Part shown: one piece after another, positions 56,094 through 64,000 of the stretch
Position numbering within the stretch: position 1 is the stretch's first letter
Layout: each line of letters opens with the position of its first letter
Source: Flectonema sp. DT1601
Lineage: Eukaryota > Euglenozoa > Diplonemea > Diplonemida > Diplonemidae
Reading direction: 5' to 3'
DNA: 64,000 nucleotides
Assembly (NCBI GenBank): GCA_964019425.1
Contig: OZ025832.1
Span: forward strand, 620,001-684,000
The notes under the pieces: model-generated
What the model was told of the DNA's origin: nothing
Seen by the model: only the letters and a program-made list of their open reading frames with translations
Database searches by the model: none
Position numbers and translations under genes: made by a program

Positions 56094-59000
56094 ATGGCTG
56101 GGATTGACGTTATTGAACTCCTTACTGTTGCTGGGTTCATCGCTGCGTTGTACGCTTCAGGATGGATATTTGAAAACGTATTCAGATTATCTCCGATACT
56201 GGGTGAGATTCTAATCGGAGTAATATTAGGAAGAGAGGTATCAGGGCTGCTATCCAGAAGTAATGAAGAATTCTTAGAAGTGTTGGGATACATGGGTGTC
56301 ACACTAATGATATTTGAAAATGGAATGCACATGTCCGTTGATAAACTAAAACTAGTTTGGAAGCGATCGATTGTAATTGCTATTTTAGGAACAGCGTTAC
56401 CAATTCTGGCGGGATTGTTATTTGTGTATGCGGCGTATGGAAGTGACGCTCCATCATTACAGTCTTACAAAGTTCACATTTCGTCGATTACAACAACAAT
56501 ATCTCAAACCTTATCACTACCAAATGATCAGCCGATAATTAACAACGTCGGAACCAAAGCTGTTGATGTCATCTGTGATGATTGCATTGATGACAGAACT
56601 CAACAACTATACCCTGATGGGTTCTCTTTAGGATGTGCTCTCGCACCCACCTCAGTCGGAATCGCATTAAAAATGCTAACTGAAACCAAGCAGCTTGACT
56701 CTATATTCGGTCAAACAATCATAACCGCAGCATTCGTTGATGATATATTTTCTGTGATTGCTTTAATTATTTTGGGAGAGCTTGCTGGAGGTGATTCAGG
56801 ACCTTGGGTAGTTTTAAAACCACTCCTGTTGTCTTTGGCGTTCTTAGTCGTAGGCGGCTACATTGGATTTAAGTACTTTCCAGTGGTAATTCGAAAGATT
56901 ACACTCAGTTTTCCAGATTCTGATAGAAGTTTTCATCCTGCTCATCAAACATTATTAGTTATAATGTTTGGTGTGCTTACGCTTTATGCTTGGGTTACTA
57001 GTTTAATTGGATCTCATTTGTTGGGAGCGTTTGTTGCTGGAATGTCGTTTAGTACCGTCCCGAGATCCCATCAAGTTTGGGGACGTCAAATGAAAAGAAT
57101 AAATAAATGGTTAATAAGAATGTTCTTTGGATCAGTAATTGCATTCTCTATCCCCGTTGATGACATGTTGTCTGCCAAAGTATTCTATCTCGGATTGCTA
57201 TGTGGTATCGGTCCATGTATAATGTCAAAAATGATAAGTGGATTCCCAGCAGAATACGGCTATCGCACAGTCGTCGGAGTCGCAATGGTCGGGAGAGGTG
57301 AGTTTGCATTTTACTTCGCGAGAACAGCAAAAGCTGAAAACTACATTACTGGTCCTGTAGGTCCTTACGGAAAGATGATGTCCAGTGAGGTGTATTCTAT
57401 AGCCATTTGGGCACTTATATGGGCCACTGTCTGCGCTCCATTTTCTTTTCAATACTTCTTAGGACAGTTAGCCGCTGAAAAGGCAAGAGAGAGGGCAAAA
57501 TCAGGAAAATCACAAGTTTTCTCTTTCCGATTGAAGGTTAAAGGACAATACGTTCCCTTCATCGTTCACGATGTTTTATCAGCTTTGAAGGAGATGAATC
57601 TCGTCGCAGACAACAGCAACGTAGAAACAGACGGATCTGTTTTTATAATGACGACTACAGTCCAGACTAAGACACAAACACCAAATGATGATCTTGATGA
57701 TGAAGCGTTTCACACAATTAAACATCACCTCTATGAAGTACTTAACGATGAAGATGGTCAGGTTATGATGGTTCCGATCATTATGAAAAGAGCTGTTCAG
57801 TTAGGAGAACTAAAGCTGTATGGTGCTGAGGGAGACCTGATTGACTTGTCAAGATGCACTGCATCTAATCCAGGGGGAGATAATCCAAGTGCTGCTCAAG
57901 GACCTGAAGGTGCATTGAAATCATCACCAGAAAACCGATGGGTTGATAGAAACAGCCAACCACTCATAGTCGAATTCCAAGCACCCACAAAGGTTGGAAT
58001 GTATACTTTTAAAACAGCAAAAGATTTCGCAGACGCAGCAGTAGAACCCGTTTCATGGACACTCGAAGGATTACCAGATGCTAATGCTGAATGGTTGACA
58101 CTTGATATTCAAGAGTTAGTTAAAATTCCTTCAGAGAGAAACACAGACTTTCCTTTAATCACTCTTGACGAGGCTCTTGCTTGGCATTCAATTAGATTTG
58201 TACCAAAATTACTTCCTGACGAAGGAGGTGAAATATCAGACGTCACTCATGTATCAGGTCAGAGGTTTAGACCGGGAATTCACTACACCCAAGACTTTGA
58301 AGATGAAGCCCATTACGTAGTAATTAAAGTAATGGGTGAACACAAAATGGAATTCATTGTACAAATGTACAGCATTCTTCAACTACTAAAACTTGATATC
58401 CACAAAGCTAAAATGTATCAAACCTACTCAGCAGGAAGTGAAGAACCAATGTCTATTAAGGTTCTTTACTGTAAGGATATAATGAGTTCTGGTAGACCTG
58501 CTCAGGAACGTTTATCAGAAATAAGAAGTAAATTGAATGGTCAATTCGCAAGCCACGGAATCAAGGGAAAGGCAATGGTTAAGACTTTACGATGTGAAAA
58601 CGCTCCTATGATTTATGGTTTCACTCCTTCTGTTCAAGAAGGAGAGCATGTGGGTGAATTTGTATTCGTGTATAAACACCCTAGAACAACAAAGAGTAAC
58701 GTATGGTGTCCTCTTACTGCTGTTCTTGCTTGGATGCATACTGAATTACATTTTGATATTATAAACTTAGCGATGGACATCGAAATTGGTTCTAAGAACG
58801 ATCACGTGACGATATTCGTCAAGGATCCGGAATTCTCAAAACACAGCAGTCAGGAGAATATTGTCAGCGATTTAATCGATATTTTTAAAGAAAAAGGTGT
58901 GCCAGCTCATGTAAGTGCTCATCTTCATGAGTGGCATGTTGACCAAGACAGAGTAACGACTAATCTGGGAGAGGCGAAGGATGGAACTACTTTTGCGAAA

Positions 59001-59216
59001 ATCACGAATCAATTGACGTATGCGTCATTTCAAGGAGAAGCCATCGACTTGAGTTCTCAAAATGCGAGTCAAACACTTGCTGATGATCGGTTCAACACGA
59101 TATCACAAACACTCGAACAGCTTCGTGCAAAAGTAAACAAAGACGTCGACGCCGCAGTGACTGACCTACTCCGACCTATGGACGCTGCGACTAGAGGTGC
59201 TGCTAGGCCGTACTAA
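56094..59216 (+). CDS. CPA-type Na+(K+)/H+ antiporter with long cytosolic C-terminal region
   Basis: A 1040-residue protein. Residues 1-460 carry about twelve membrane helices of the CPA2/NapA/KefB type: SPILGEILIGVILGREVSG near 33-51, FSLGCALAPTSVGIALKML near 180-198, Asp216-Asp217 in AAFVDDIFSVIALIILGE (the ion-binding DD pair of electrogenic antiporters), GSHLLGAFVAGMSFS near 305, and GVAMVGRGEFAFYFA near 395. The long C-terminus contains VPFIVHDVLSALKEMNLVAD-type and VIKVMGEHKMEFIVQMYSILQLLKLDI-type segments, which look like two or three ACT-like regulatory folds by inference. It would exchange cations for protons across a plasma or organelle membrane. Start: ATG after the acceptor CTTTAATCAG at 56073-56082; a partial copy of this start lies upstream. 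Confidence 0.85.
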   Translation: MAGIDVIELLTVAGFIAALYASGWIFENVFRLSPILGEILIGVILGREVSGLLSRSNEEFLEVLGYMGVTLMIFENGMHMSVDKLKLVWKRSIVIAILGTALPILAGLLFVYAAYGSDAPSLQSYKVHISSITTTISQTLSLPNDQPIINNVGTKAVDVICDDCIDDRTQQLYPDGFSLGCALAPTSVGIALKMLTETKQLDSIFGQTIITAAFVDDIFSVIALIILGELAGGDSGPWVVLKPLLLSLAFLVVGGYIGFKYFPVVIRKITLSFPDSDRSFHPAHQTLLVIMFGVLTLYAWVTSLIGSHLLGAFVAGMSFSTVPRSHQVWGRQMKRINKWLIRMFFGSVIAFSIPVDDMLSAKVFYLGLLCGIGPCIMSKMISGFPAEYGYRTVVGVAMVGRGEFAFYFARTAKAENYITGPVGPYGKMMSSEVYSIAIWALIWATVCAPFSFQYFLGQLAAEKARERAKSGKSQVFSFRLKVKGQYVPFIVHDVLSALKEMNLVADNSNVETDGSVFIMTTTVQTKTQTPNDDLDDEAFHTIKHHLYEVLNDEDGQVMMVPIIMKRAVQLGELKLYGAEGDLIDLSRCTASNPGGDNPSAAQGPEGALKSSPENRWVDRNSQPLIVEFQAPTKVGMYTFKTAKDFADAAVEPVSWTLEGLPDANAEWLTLDIQELVKIPSERNTDFPLITLDEALAWHSIRFVPKLLPDEGGEISDVTHVSGQRFRPGIHYTQDFEDEAHYVVIKVMGEHKMEFIVQMYSILQLLKLDIHKAKMYQTYSAGSEEPMSIKVLYCKDIMSSGRPAQERLSEIRSKLNGQFASHGIKGKAMVKTLRCENAPMIYGFTPSVQEGEHVGEFVFVYKHPRTTKSNVWCPLTAVLAWMHTELHFDIINLAMDIEIGSKNDHVTIFVKDPEFSKHSSQENIVSDLIDIFKEKGVPAHVSAHLHEWHVDQDRVTTNLGEAKDGTTFAKITNQLTYASFQGEAIDLSSQNASQTLADDRFNTISQTLEQLRAKVNKDVDAAVTDLLRPMDAATRGAARPY

Positions 59217-60241
59217 TTAAATGATCCTTTGAATATAAAATATTTTAAATGTAATCCCAAAGAACATTAAGTGGCTGTCCCCCTTGAATGTTAAAACAGT
59301 AAACTGTTTATTATTTAATGTACGTAGTGGGTTTTATGTTTGTGGGTTTTATGTTTGACTTGAATCTGGGCAATCTGTTGCTTCTGTTTTTTTTTTTTTT
59401 TTAATGTAATCTGTTTATTCCCACTTTTTGAAAAAAATATAAAAAAAAAATAAAATTAAAAAGAAACTGTCTGAATCACGTTCACTAATGATATGGTTTT
59501 GTTATGGTTCTAAATGTGAAGGGAACACAGCTGTTGTGTTGAGAGGTTGTGTTTTTTGTTTGTATTTATCGTCTGGCTACGATTTACTTTTTTCTCTTTT
59601 GTATGACATTTCAAATGGTTGAGTGATTACTTGCAATTACAAAAAAAAATAAAAAAAAAAATTATTGCATTTATCAGATAAACACTTTTTTCGCACTAAA
59701 AACAACAACAGCAAATACAGGTTAGCAAAATTACACACAAAAAAAAAAAAAAAAAAAAGAAAATTTTGTGTGATCTTCTTTTTTTTTTTTTTTTTGTATT
59801 TTTAGAATTTGGTTTTATTTTTTTTATTTTTTTGTCAGGTCAGTGTTGACAGACACGCTCCTTTATTTGTTTTGAATTGTTGAGCTGGAAAAAGTGATCC
59901 TGTTCCTTCAACATGATCGCTTGGTCAGATCCACACTGATAGTCAACTATCACATCAGCAATTTGTGGTGGCAAGCTGTTCCAATTAAAGCGCCTGTTGA
60001 TGTAGGTTGCTTTAGACGGTGGAGTCACCCCTTTTTGTAATATAAGCTCGTGTTTTTTGATTTCATTGTGAGAGTTCTCTCTTTCTGTGGCTATAATCCT
60101 CCCGGTGGATTGAAACTGAGTGTAAGTCTCTCTCTCTCTCTCTTTTTCTTTTTCTTTTTTTTTTTTACAATAAAAAACTGACTCAAGTCTGGTAGAATCT
60201 GAGGAATGTTCACTCATGTTTATTATGTGTTCTGTCACGTC

Positions 60242-60286
<45 letters not shown>

Positions 60287-60995
60287 TACCGACATAGTCG
60301 GTAAGAAGGAACTGTTTAGATTGAAGGCCGTTATTTCTAATAGTCACCCCCCCCGTGCGACGGGATTCAATCTGCGTTCAACGAAGTATAAGGCTAGTCT
60401 GAATGGTTTTGAGTTCGTGTTGTGCAGTATCTTTTTCTGACTCACTGCTGTTACGGCAATTCTTGTTGTAAAAAAGTACTTTATCGAAAAATTTTTTTGT
60501 TTCAAAGGAGAGATTATCTACTAATGCATTGTTTTTCATCAATATCCCTCGATTAACATTGGTAGATGAATAGAAAAAAAAGTGATAGTACCAGAGATGG
60601 AAAAAAAAATAAACAACAAGAAGTTTCTTAGTTTTTCTATCCACCCCGTTATTTATTCCAATTAGTATTTTGGTTTGGTTTTTTTTTTTTTTTTCATAGC
60701 GCAGGATAATGTCACAGCGCGTTTAGTCTCCCTGATGAGAATATGTTTTTCTTAATAATAATAATAATTGTAAATTTTTAAAAAAAAAAAAAAAAAAAAA
60801 ACATATCACACCACCACCATCTCCCCAATATTTTTATTTTTTCTTTTCTTAGTAAGATAAGTCATATAATCGCAGAGTTGACCTCTAGCTGCAGTTATAA
60901 TTTTTTTTTTTTTGTTTTGAAATCAAACTAATTATTTCTATTAACAGATAGTCTACCATGATGACAAGACAACAACTATAATTAAATAGCCTTTG
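59217..60995. other. Long intergenic region
   Basis: No gene supported. Many A/T homopolymers (59391, 59741, 59781, 60245-60285 with 41 Ts, 60681, 60781, 60901), a CT microsatellite near 60127, and one copy of repeat D1. CTATTAACAG (AG at 60946-60947) is the acceptor for the next gene. A 151-codon minus-strand frame at 59840-60295 is dominated by the poly(T) tract and is not credible. Confidence 0.6.
60286..60435 (+). repeat. Dispersed repeat D1, copy 3
   Basis: Directly after 41 Ts: GTACCGACATAGTCGGTAAG, AAGGAACTGTTTAGATTGAA, GGCCGTTATTTCTAATAGTC; further on AAGTATAAGGCTAGTCTGAATGG matches copy 1 (AATATAAGGCTTATCTGAATGG on its strand), so the family extends to about 145 bp. Confidence 0.6.
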
Positions 60996-62822
60996 ATGAT
61001 ATTGTTAGTGGTGGGATGGCTTGCTGTAGTAGTGGGAGTCAGCTACCAAGAAGAACAGATGGACTCGATTTCCATTAGAGGATCTGGAGGAACCATATCA
61101 ATAGCATTACCACATCCGGACTGGGCGGAACTTGACACTTACAGCGTTGGAATTTGTCATGTTCCAAGGCTACTGGATGGTGAAGCAGTTCACGATAAGA
61201 TTGAGGATGCTTCAGGTTGTTCCGGAAATATTGTAATCCTGTCAGACATATCAGAAGATGCTGCAGCTCACGGTGTTGTAGCAGTTGGTTCCGATCTTGT
61301 AAAAGTAGAAGCTAATAACACTTCATTGGTTATTAATTTCTTTCATAAAAAGTTTTACGCTTTTCAAAGCGAAAAACTAACAATTGTTCTCCGAGAAGAG
61401 TTATTCGCTGATCATAAATTCAATTCAATATGCAATGGAGATTCTCATGCCAGTTCAGATACTCATGCTGCACCTGTTCCCTCGAAATGCGCGTTTGAAG
61501 GTTTTGTATTGGGAGAGAGGAGAAGACTTCCTGGTGATAACATATGGGATAAAATCAGAATACCAGTTGCTCTTTGTTTCTTAATTATTGGTACTACCCT
61601 TACGCTATGGAGACCACACTTAGCAGCGTTACGAGCCGGACATGCATTTGCGAGAGTTTCACTACTTCATCATACGTTGTCTTGTCCAAGAGATAGATTA
61701 ATCTCTGAGGAGTTTGATACTATATTATCACCTTTACAACTAACTATTGGAGATTCCGTTTACAAGTCATTCATTGGAATGCTGTTGGGTAACATAACAA
61801 TCATAATCTCAGTAGTAATCATTTCAGCTATCATCACTACGGTAGTTTATCGACTAAAGCGAATATCTATTCTTGGAGCAATGTGCACCACAAAAGTAAG
61901 TTGGGTATTAGTTCCCATTAATATTTTTAGCGGCGGTATGATGTACAGTGCTGTAGCATGTTTCTTATATGCATCTCCAGGCTGGAGAAGTTTAGGCGCA
62001 TTCGTATGCGTGCTATGCCTTATTTTCGTAGCAGTAATGCATACGATGACTAAGAGGCTTGGGTTTGGGAGAGACATCATTGTTATGGAATGCGTTGAAA
62101 AGGAAGATAAAAATAATAATTTTTTCACTGGAAAATACACTTGGAAAACCTTAGACGAAGAATCAGCACATGAATTTAATCATTTATTCGGATTTCTAGT
62201 TCGACCTATGAAGCACCGTTATCGGTATTTTCCGTTTTTCGATTTGGCATACACTTTATTTATTGCTGTTCTTATCGGGTGGAGTCCATCGCTGATGGAA
62301 AGGTGTGTTGTGAGAACTGCTTTTTTAACTGTCGCGCCTGTAATATGGGGGTTGTTAGTGTTTTGGCATTTTCCTTTTATATGCATGTTTGATAATGTGG
62401 TTGAGGTGGTGTTGTCGTTGTTGATTTCTGTGATGATGATATGTAGTTTTGTAACTCATCTCATTGATCCAGATCCTTACTCTTGGGGTAGTAACTTGAA
62501 CCCTCCAACATTCGCTGGTTGGGCAGCTGTTGTCGCGGAAATTTTAATATTTCTAAAACTACTATTTGATGAAATAATTTTTATAAAAAGTAGGTATGAT
62601 GATGCTGGTTATCATGTAAACGATCTGACATTATTATCTCTGTTTTCAGCACCGGAACATACCTGTCCTTCACTTTGTTGGGACTGTGCTCACTTATACA
62701 CACCATCTCCAAAGGATACTGCGTTCCAATCTCAAATGACTATGATACCAAATATTCTTAAGGACATTCCGAGAATGAGTAGCGTTCACTTTGCTGATGA
62801 CGCTAGTGATCCATTGTTATAA
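60996..62822 (+). CDS. Polytopic membrane protein with N-terminal ectodomain, unknown family
   Basis: A 608-residue protein. MILLVVGWLAVVVGVSYQEE is a likely signal peptide. Residues 20-185 form a lumenal or extracellular domain with Cys at spaced positions (GICHV, SGCSGN, SICNG, SKCAF) and a sequon (NNTS). About eight membrane segments follow (IPVALCFLIIGTTLTLW, FIGMLLGNITIIISVVIISAIITTVVY, VLVPINIFSGGMMYSAVACFL, LGAFVCVLCLIFVAVM, and four more). The C-terminal tail is cytosolic with CPSLCWDC. The layout, an ectodomain followed by a TRP- or polycystin-like helix bundle, recalls euglenozoan surface protein families, but I do not recognise it. Start: the ATG at 60996 right after TTG; the SL acceptor is at 60946-60947. 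Confidence 0.72.
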   Translation: MILLVVGWLAVVVGVSYQEEQMDSISIRGSGGTISIALPHPDWAELDTYSVGICHVPRLLDGEAVHDKIEDASGCSGNIVILSDISEDAAAHGVVAVGSDLVKVEANNTSLVINFFHKKFYAFQSEKLTIVLREELFADHKFNSICNGDSHASSDTHAAPVPSKCAFEGFVLGERRRLPGDNIWDKIRIPVALCFLIIGTTLTLWRPHLAALRAGHAFARVSLLHHTLSCPRDRLISEEFDTILSPLQLTIGDSVYKSFIGMLLGNITIIISVVIISAIITTVVYRLKRISILGAMCTTKVSWVLVPINIFSGGMMYSAVACFLYASPGWRSLGAFVCVLCLIFVAVMHTMTKRLGFGRDIIVMECVEKEDKNNNFFTGKYTWKTLDEESAHEFNHLFGFLVRPMKHRYRYFPFFDLAYTLFIAVLIGWSPSLMERCVVRTAFLTVAPVIWGLLVFWHFPFICMFDNVVEVVLSLLISVMMICSFVTHLIDPDPYSWGSNLNPPTFAGWAAVVAEILIFLKLLFDEIIFIKSRYDDAGYHVNDLTLLSLFSAPEHTCPSLCWDCAHLYTPSPKDTAFQSQMTMIPNILKDIPRMSSVHFADDASDPLL

Positions 62823-64000
62823 GACAGAACTCTTGTTGAAAACTGATTGATACCCGTGAGCATCACTCGCTTCGACTTCCGAAATTTTTAAGACAAGCAG
62901 AAATATGAAAAAAACGTGTATTTTTTGAATATGGCATATTGTGTATTAGTCCTCCACGAAATGAGTGTTTAAAATTCTCTCTTTTTTCTGTTTGTTAAGT
63001 ACAGTAATATACTTGACCTACTCCCCTTTTGTCGGGGAGGTCTCATGTAGGATCGGATTTGAGGAGGACCAGACTTCGAATGTGAGTTGCTTTTCGTTTT
63101 TTTTTTAAACTTTTTTTATTTGTTTCGTTTTATAGTACTCCGATTTTTTTTAAAATTTTTTTTTTTTTTTTTTATAAGTTATAGTTTTTTTTTTTTTTGG
63201 ACAGAAAATGCAACTGGGCACAATGAAAAATTTCTTTTTGCGACATTTTATTCTTTTTGACAGAACCCTTCATTATCTATCTATAAACAGAATTACCGAA
63301 TGTCTCTACGATCGTTCTCAGTCTGATTTTATAACAAATCGATGAGTTTGTTTCATGTGTTTCGGAGGGTACTGTTTTCCCGATTACGTGTTTTTTTTTT
63401 TTTTTTTTTTTTTCTGTTTGGGAAAAATTACTTGTTGCGTAAAAAACATATGTTTAAAAGAAACCACACACCAATTGATGTTTTCGTTCGTGTTTGGTTG
63501 AATTCTAAAATGAGAAACATAAAAATTGAAAAACTGTCGTTCCAATTTTTTTTTTTTTTTTTTTGCAATCAAAACAATAATGCTGATTGGATTCGAATAG
63601 TTTTCTTTCTCATTTGTGAGAGTTGTACAAATAGGCATTGTTGTTATCTTGGTTATCGGATCTCAGCCACATTGGGTATAGATCTTCCTTTTTTTTCCTT
63701 TTTTTTTTTTTCCTTTTGTACCTACAAACCCGTTGTTAGGTAGAAAAAGAATTGTAGCAGCGTAACTAACCTATTCCTTTATTAGGATTTTGTACCTGGT
63801 TGCGCACAAACAAAAGCAAACGTGCGAAGTAAAAAAGTATTACCGATTTATTTTATTTTTAGTAGTAGTAGTATCTCGTTGTGCATCGATGTCCTAGCTA
63901 CATTTGTAGTGGGTGAGCACGCTTTCGTTTTTTTTTTTTTATTACGTCTCTTATCGTCTGTGAAATGTCTCACGGTTGGCTGGTAGCGATGTAACTATTA
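62823..64000. other. Intergenic to window edge
   Basis: No gene supported. T tracts near 63150, 63191, 63392 and 63547, a small GC hairpin (CTCCCCTTTTGTCGGGGAG) at 63021-63039, and a partial D2 repeat at the edge. A 133-codon frame at 63342-63743 consists mostly of poly-Phe from T tracts and is rejected. Confidence 0.5.
63943..64000 (+). repeat. Dispersed repeat D2, copy 3 (cut by the window edge)
   Basis: ACGTCTCTTATCGTCTGTGA, then CTCACGGTTGGCTGGTA, matching copy 2 (ACGTCTCTTCTCGCCTGTGA, CACACGGTTGGTACC). It follows a T tract and continues past the window. Confidence 0.5.

Noticed and set aside
59840-60295. 151-codon minus-strand frame
   Set aside because: Much of it is poly-Lys and Glu/Arg from homopolymer and CT tracts.
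63342-63743. 133-codon + strand frame
   Set aside because: Mostly poly-Phe from T tracts without recognisable features.

Overview
This is nuclear DNA of a euglenozoan flagellate, most probably a diplonemid or a close relative. The deciding sign is a 39-nt stretch at 28142-28180 that reads as a spliced leader (SL); its last 20 nt, ACAGTTTCTGTACTTTATTG, match the conserved 3' half of kinetoplastid and diplonemid SL exons, and its 5' half (AACCAACG...) resembles the diplonemid form as I remember it. Consistent with this, all 14 well-supported host genes lie on the + strand, most are intronless, and most are preceded by a pyrimidine/T tract and an AG, the layout of polycistronic transcription with SL trans-splicing. 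Two genes also carry one short cis-intron each (55 and 71 nt, GTATGT...ACAG). An axonemal dynein p28 gene shows a flagellate. UGA ends host genes, so it is a real stop codon here.

Layout: 0-3 kb diverged tandem repeats; 3-23 kb host genes (Aurora kinase, small membrane protein, myristoylated MGCSNS protein, SLC35A nucleotide-sugar transporter, acylphosphatase, GST, a 1519-aa protein ending in a GTPase-dead EF1A-like module, a Golgi-type FkbM-like protein, a secreted-type SET-domain protein), with a TIR element at 4.2-5.0 kb and a decayed LINE plus a ubiquitin-like relic at 18.8-20.5 kb; tRNA-Arg(TCG) at 24.0 kb; 24.5-47.7 kb a block of three retroelements; 49.5-62.8 kb host genes again (dynein p28, PLOD-type glycosyltransferase, DMT-like transporter, CPA-type Na+/H+ antiporter, polytopic surface protein). 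Intergenic DNA is crowded with A and T homopolymers.

The retroelement block is the highlight. Element B (28142-41749, + strand) starts with a complete SL, continues with 6.4 copies of a 462-bp unit whose every boundary is an SL acceptor, and encodes one 2840-aa protein joining zinc fingers, an OTU protease, a reverse transcriptase, a restriction-like endonuclease, a ubiquitin-specific protease (USP), two RNA-DNA-hybrid-binding (viroplasmin-type) domains and two RNase H-like domains that appear catalytically dead. It is flanked by identical 285-bp direct repeats that look like a giant target-site duplication. Element A (24650-27850) encodes a stand-alone protein of the same USP/hybrid-binding/RNase H-like type without reverse transcriptase. 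Element C (42065-47741, - strand) is an ingi-type LINE in which ORF1 and ORF2 share a frame across one UGA-CUAG stop followed by a 2A ribosome-skipping peptide; its 5' end also carries a piece of SL. Together they suggest retrotransposons that copy trans-spliced mRNAs, two of them related elements carrying deubiquitinase domains.

Limits: domain calls are by eye from motifs; identities of repeats were read, not computed; RNase H-like, EF1A-like and FkbM-like calls need profile searches.
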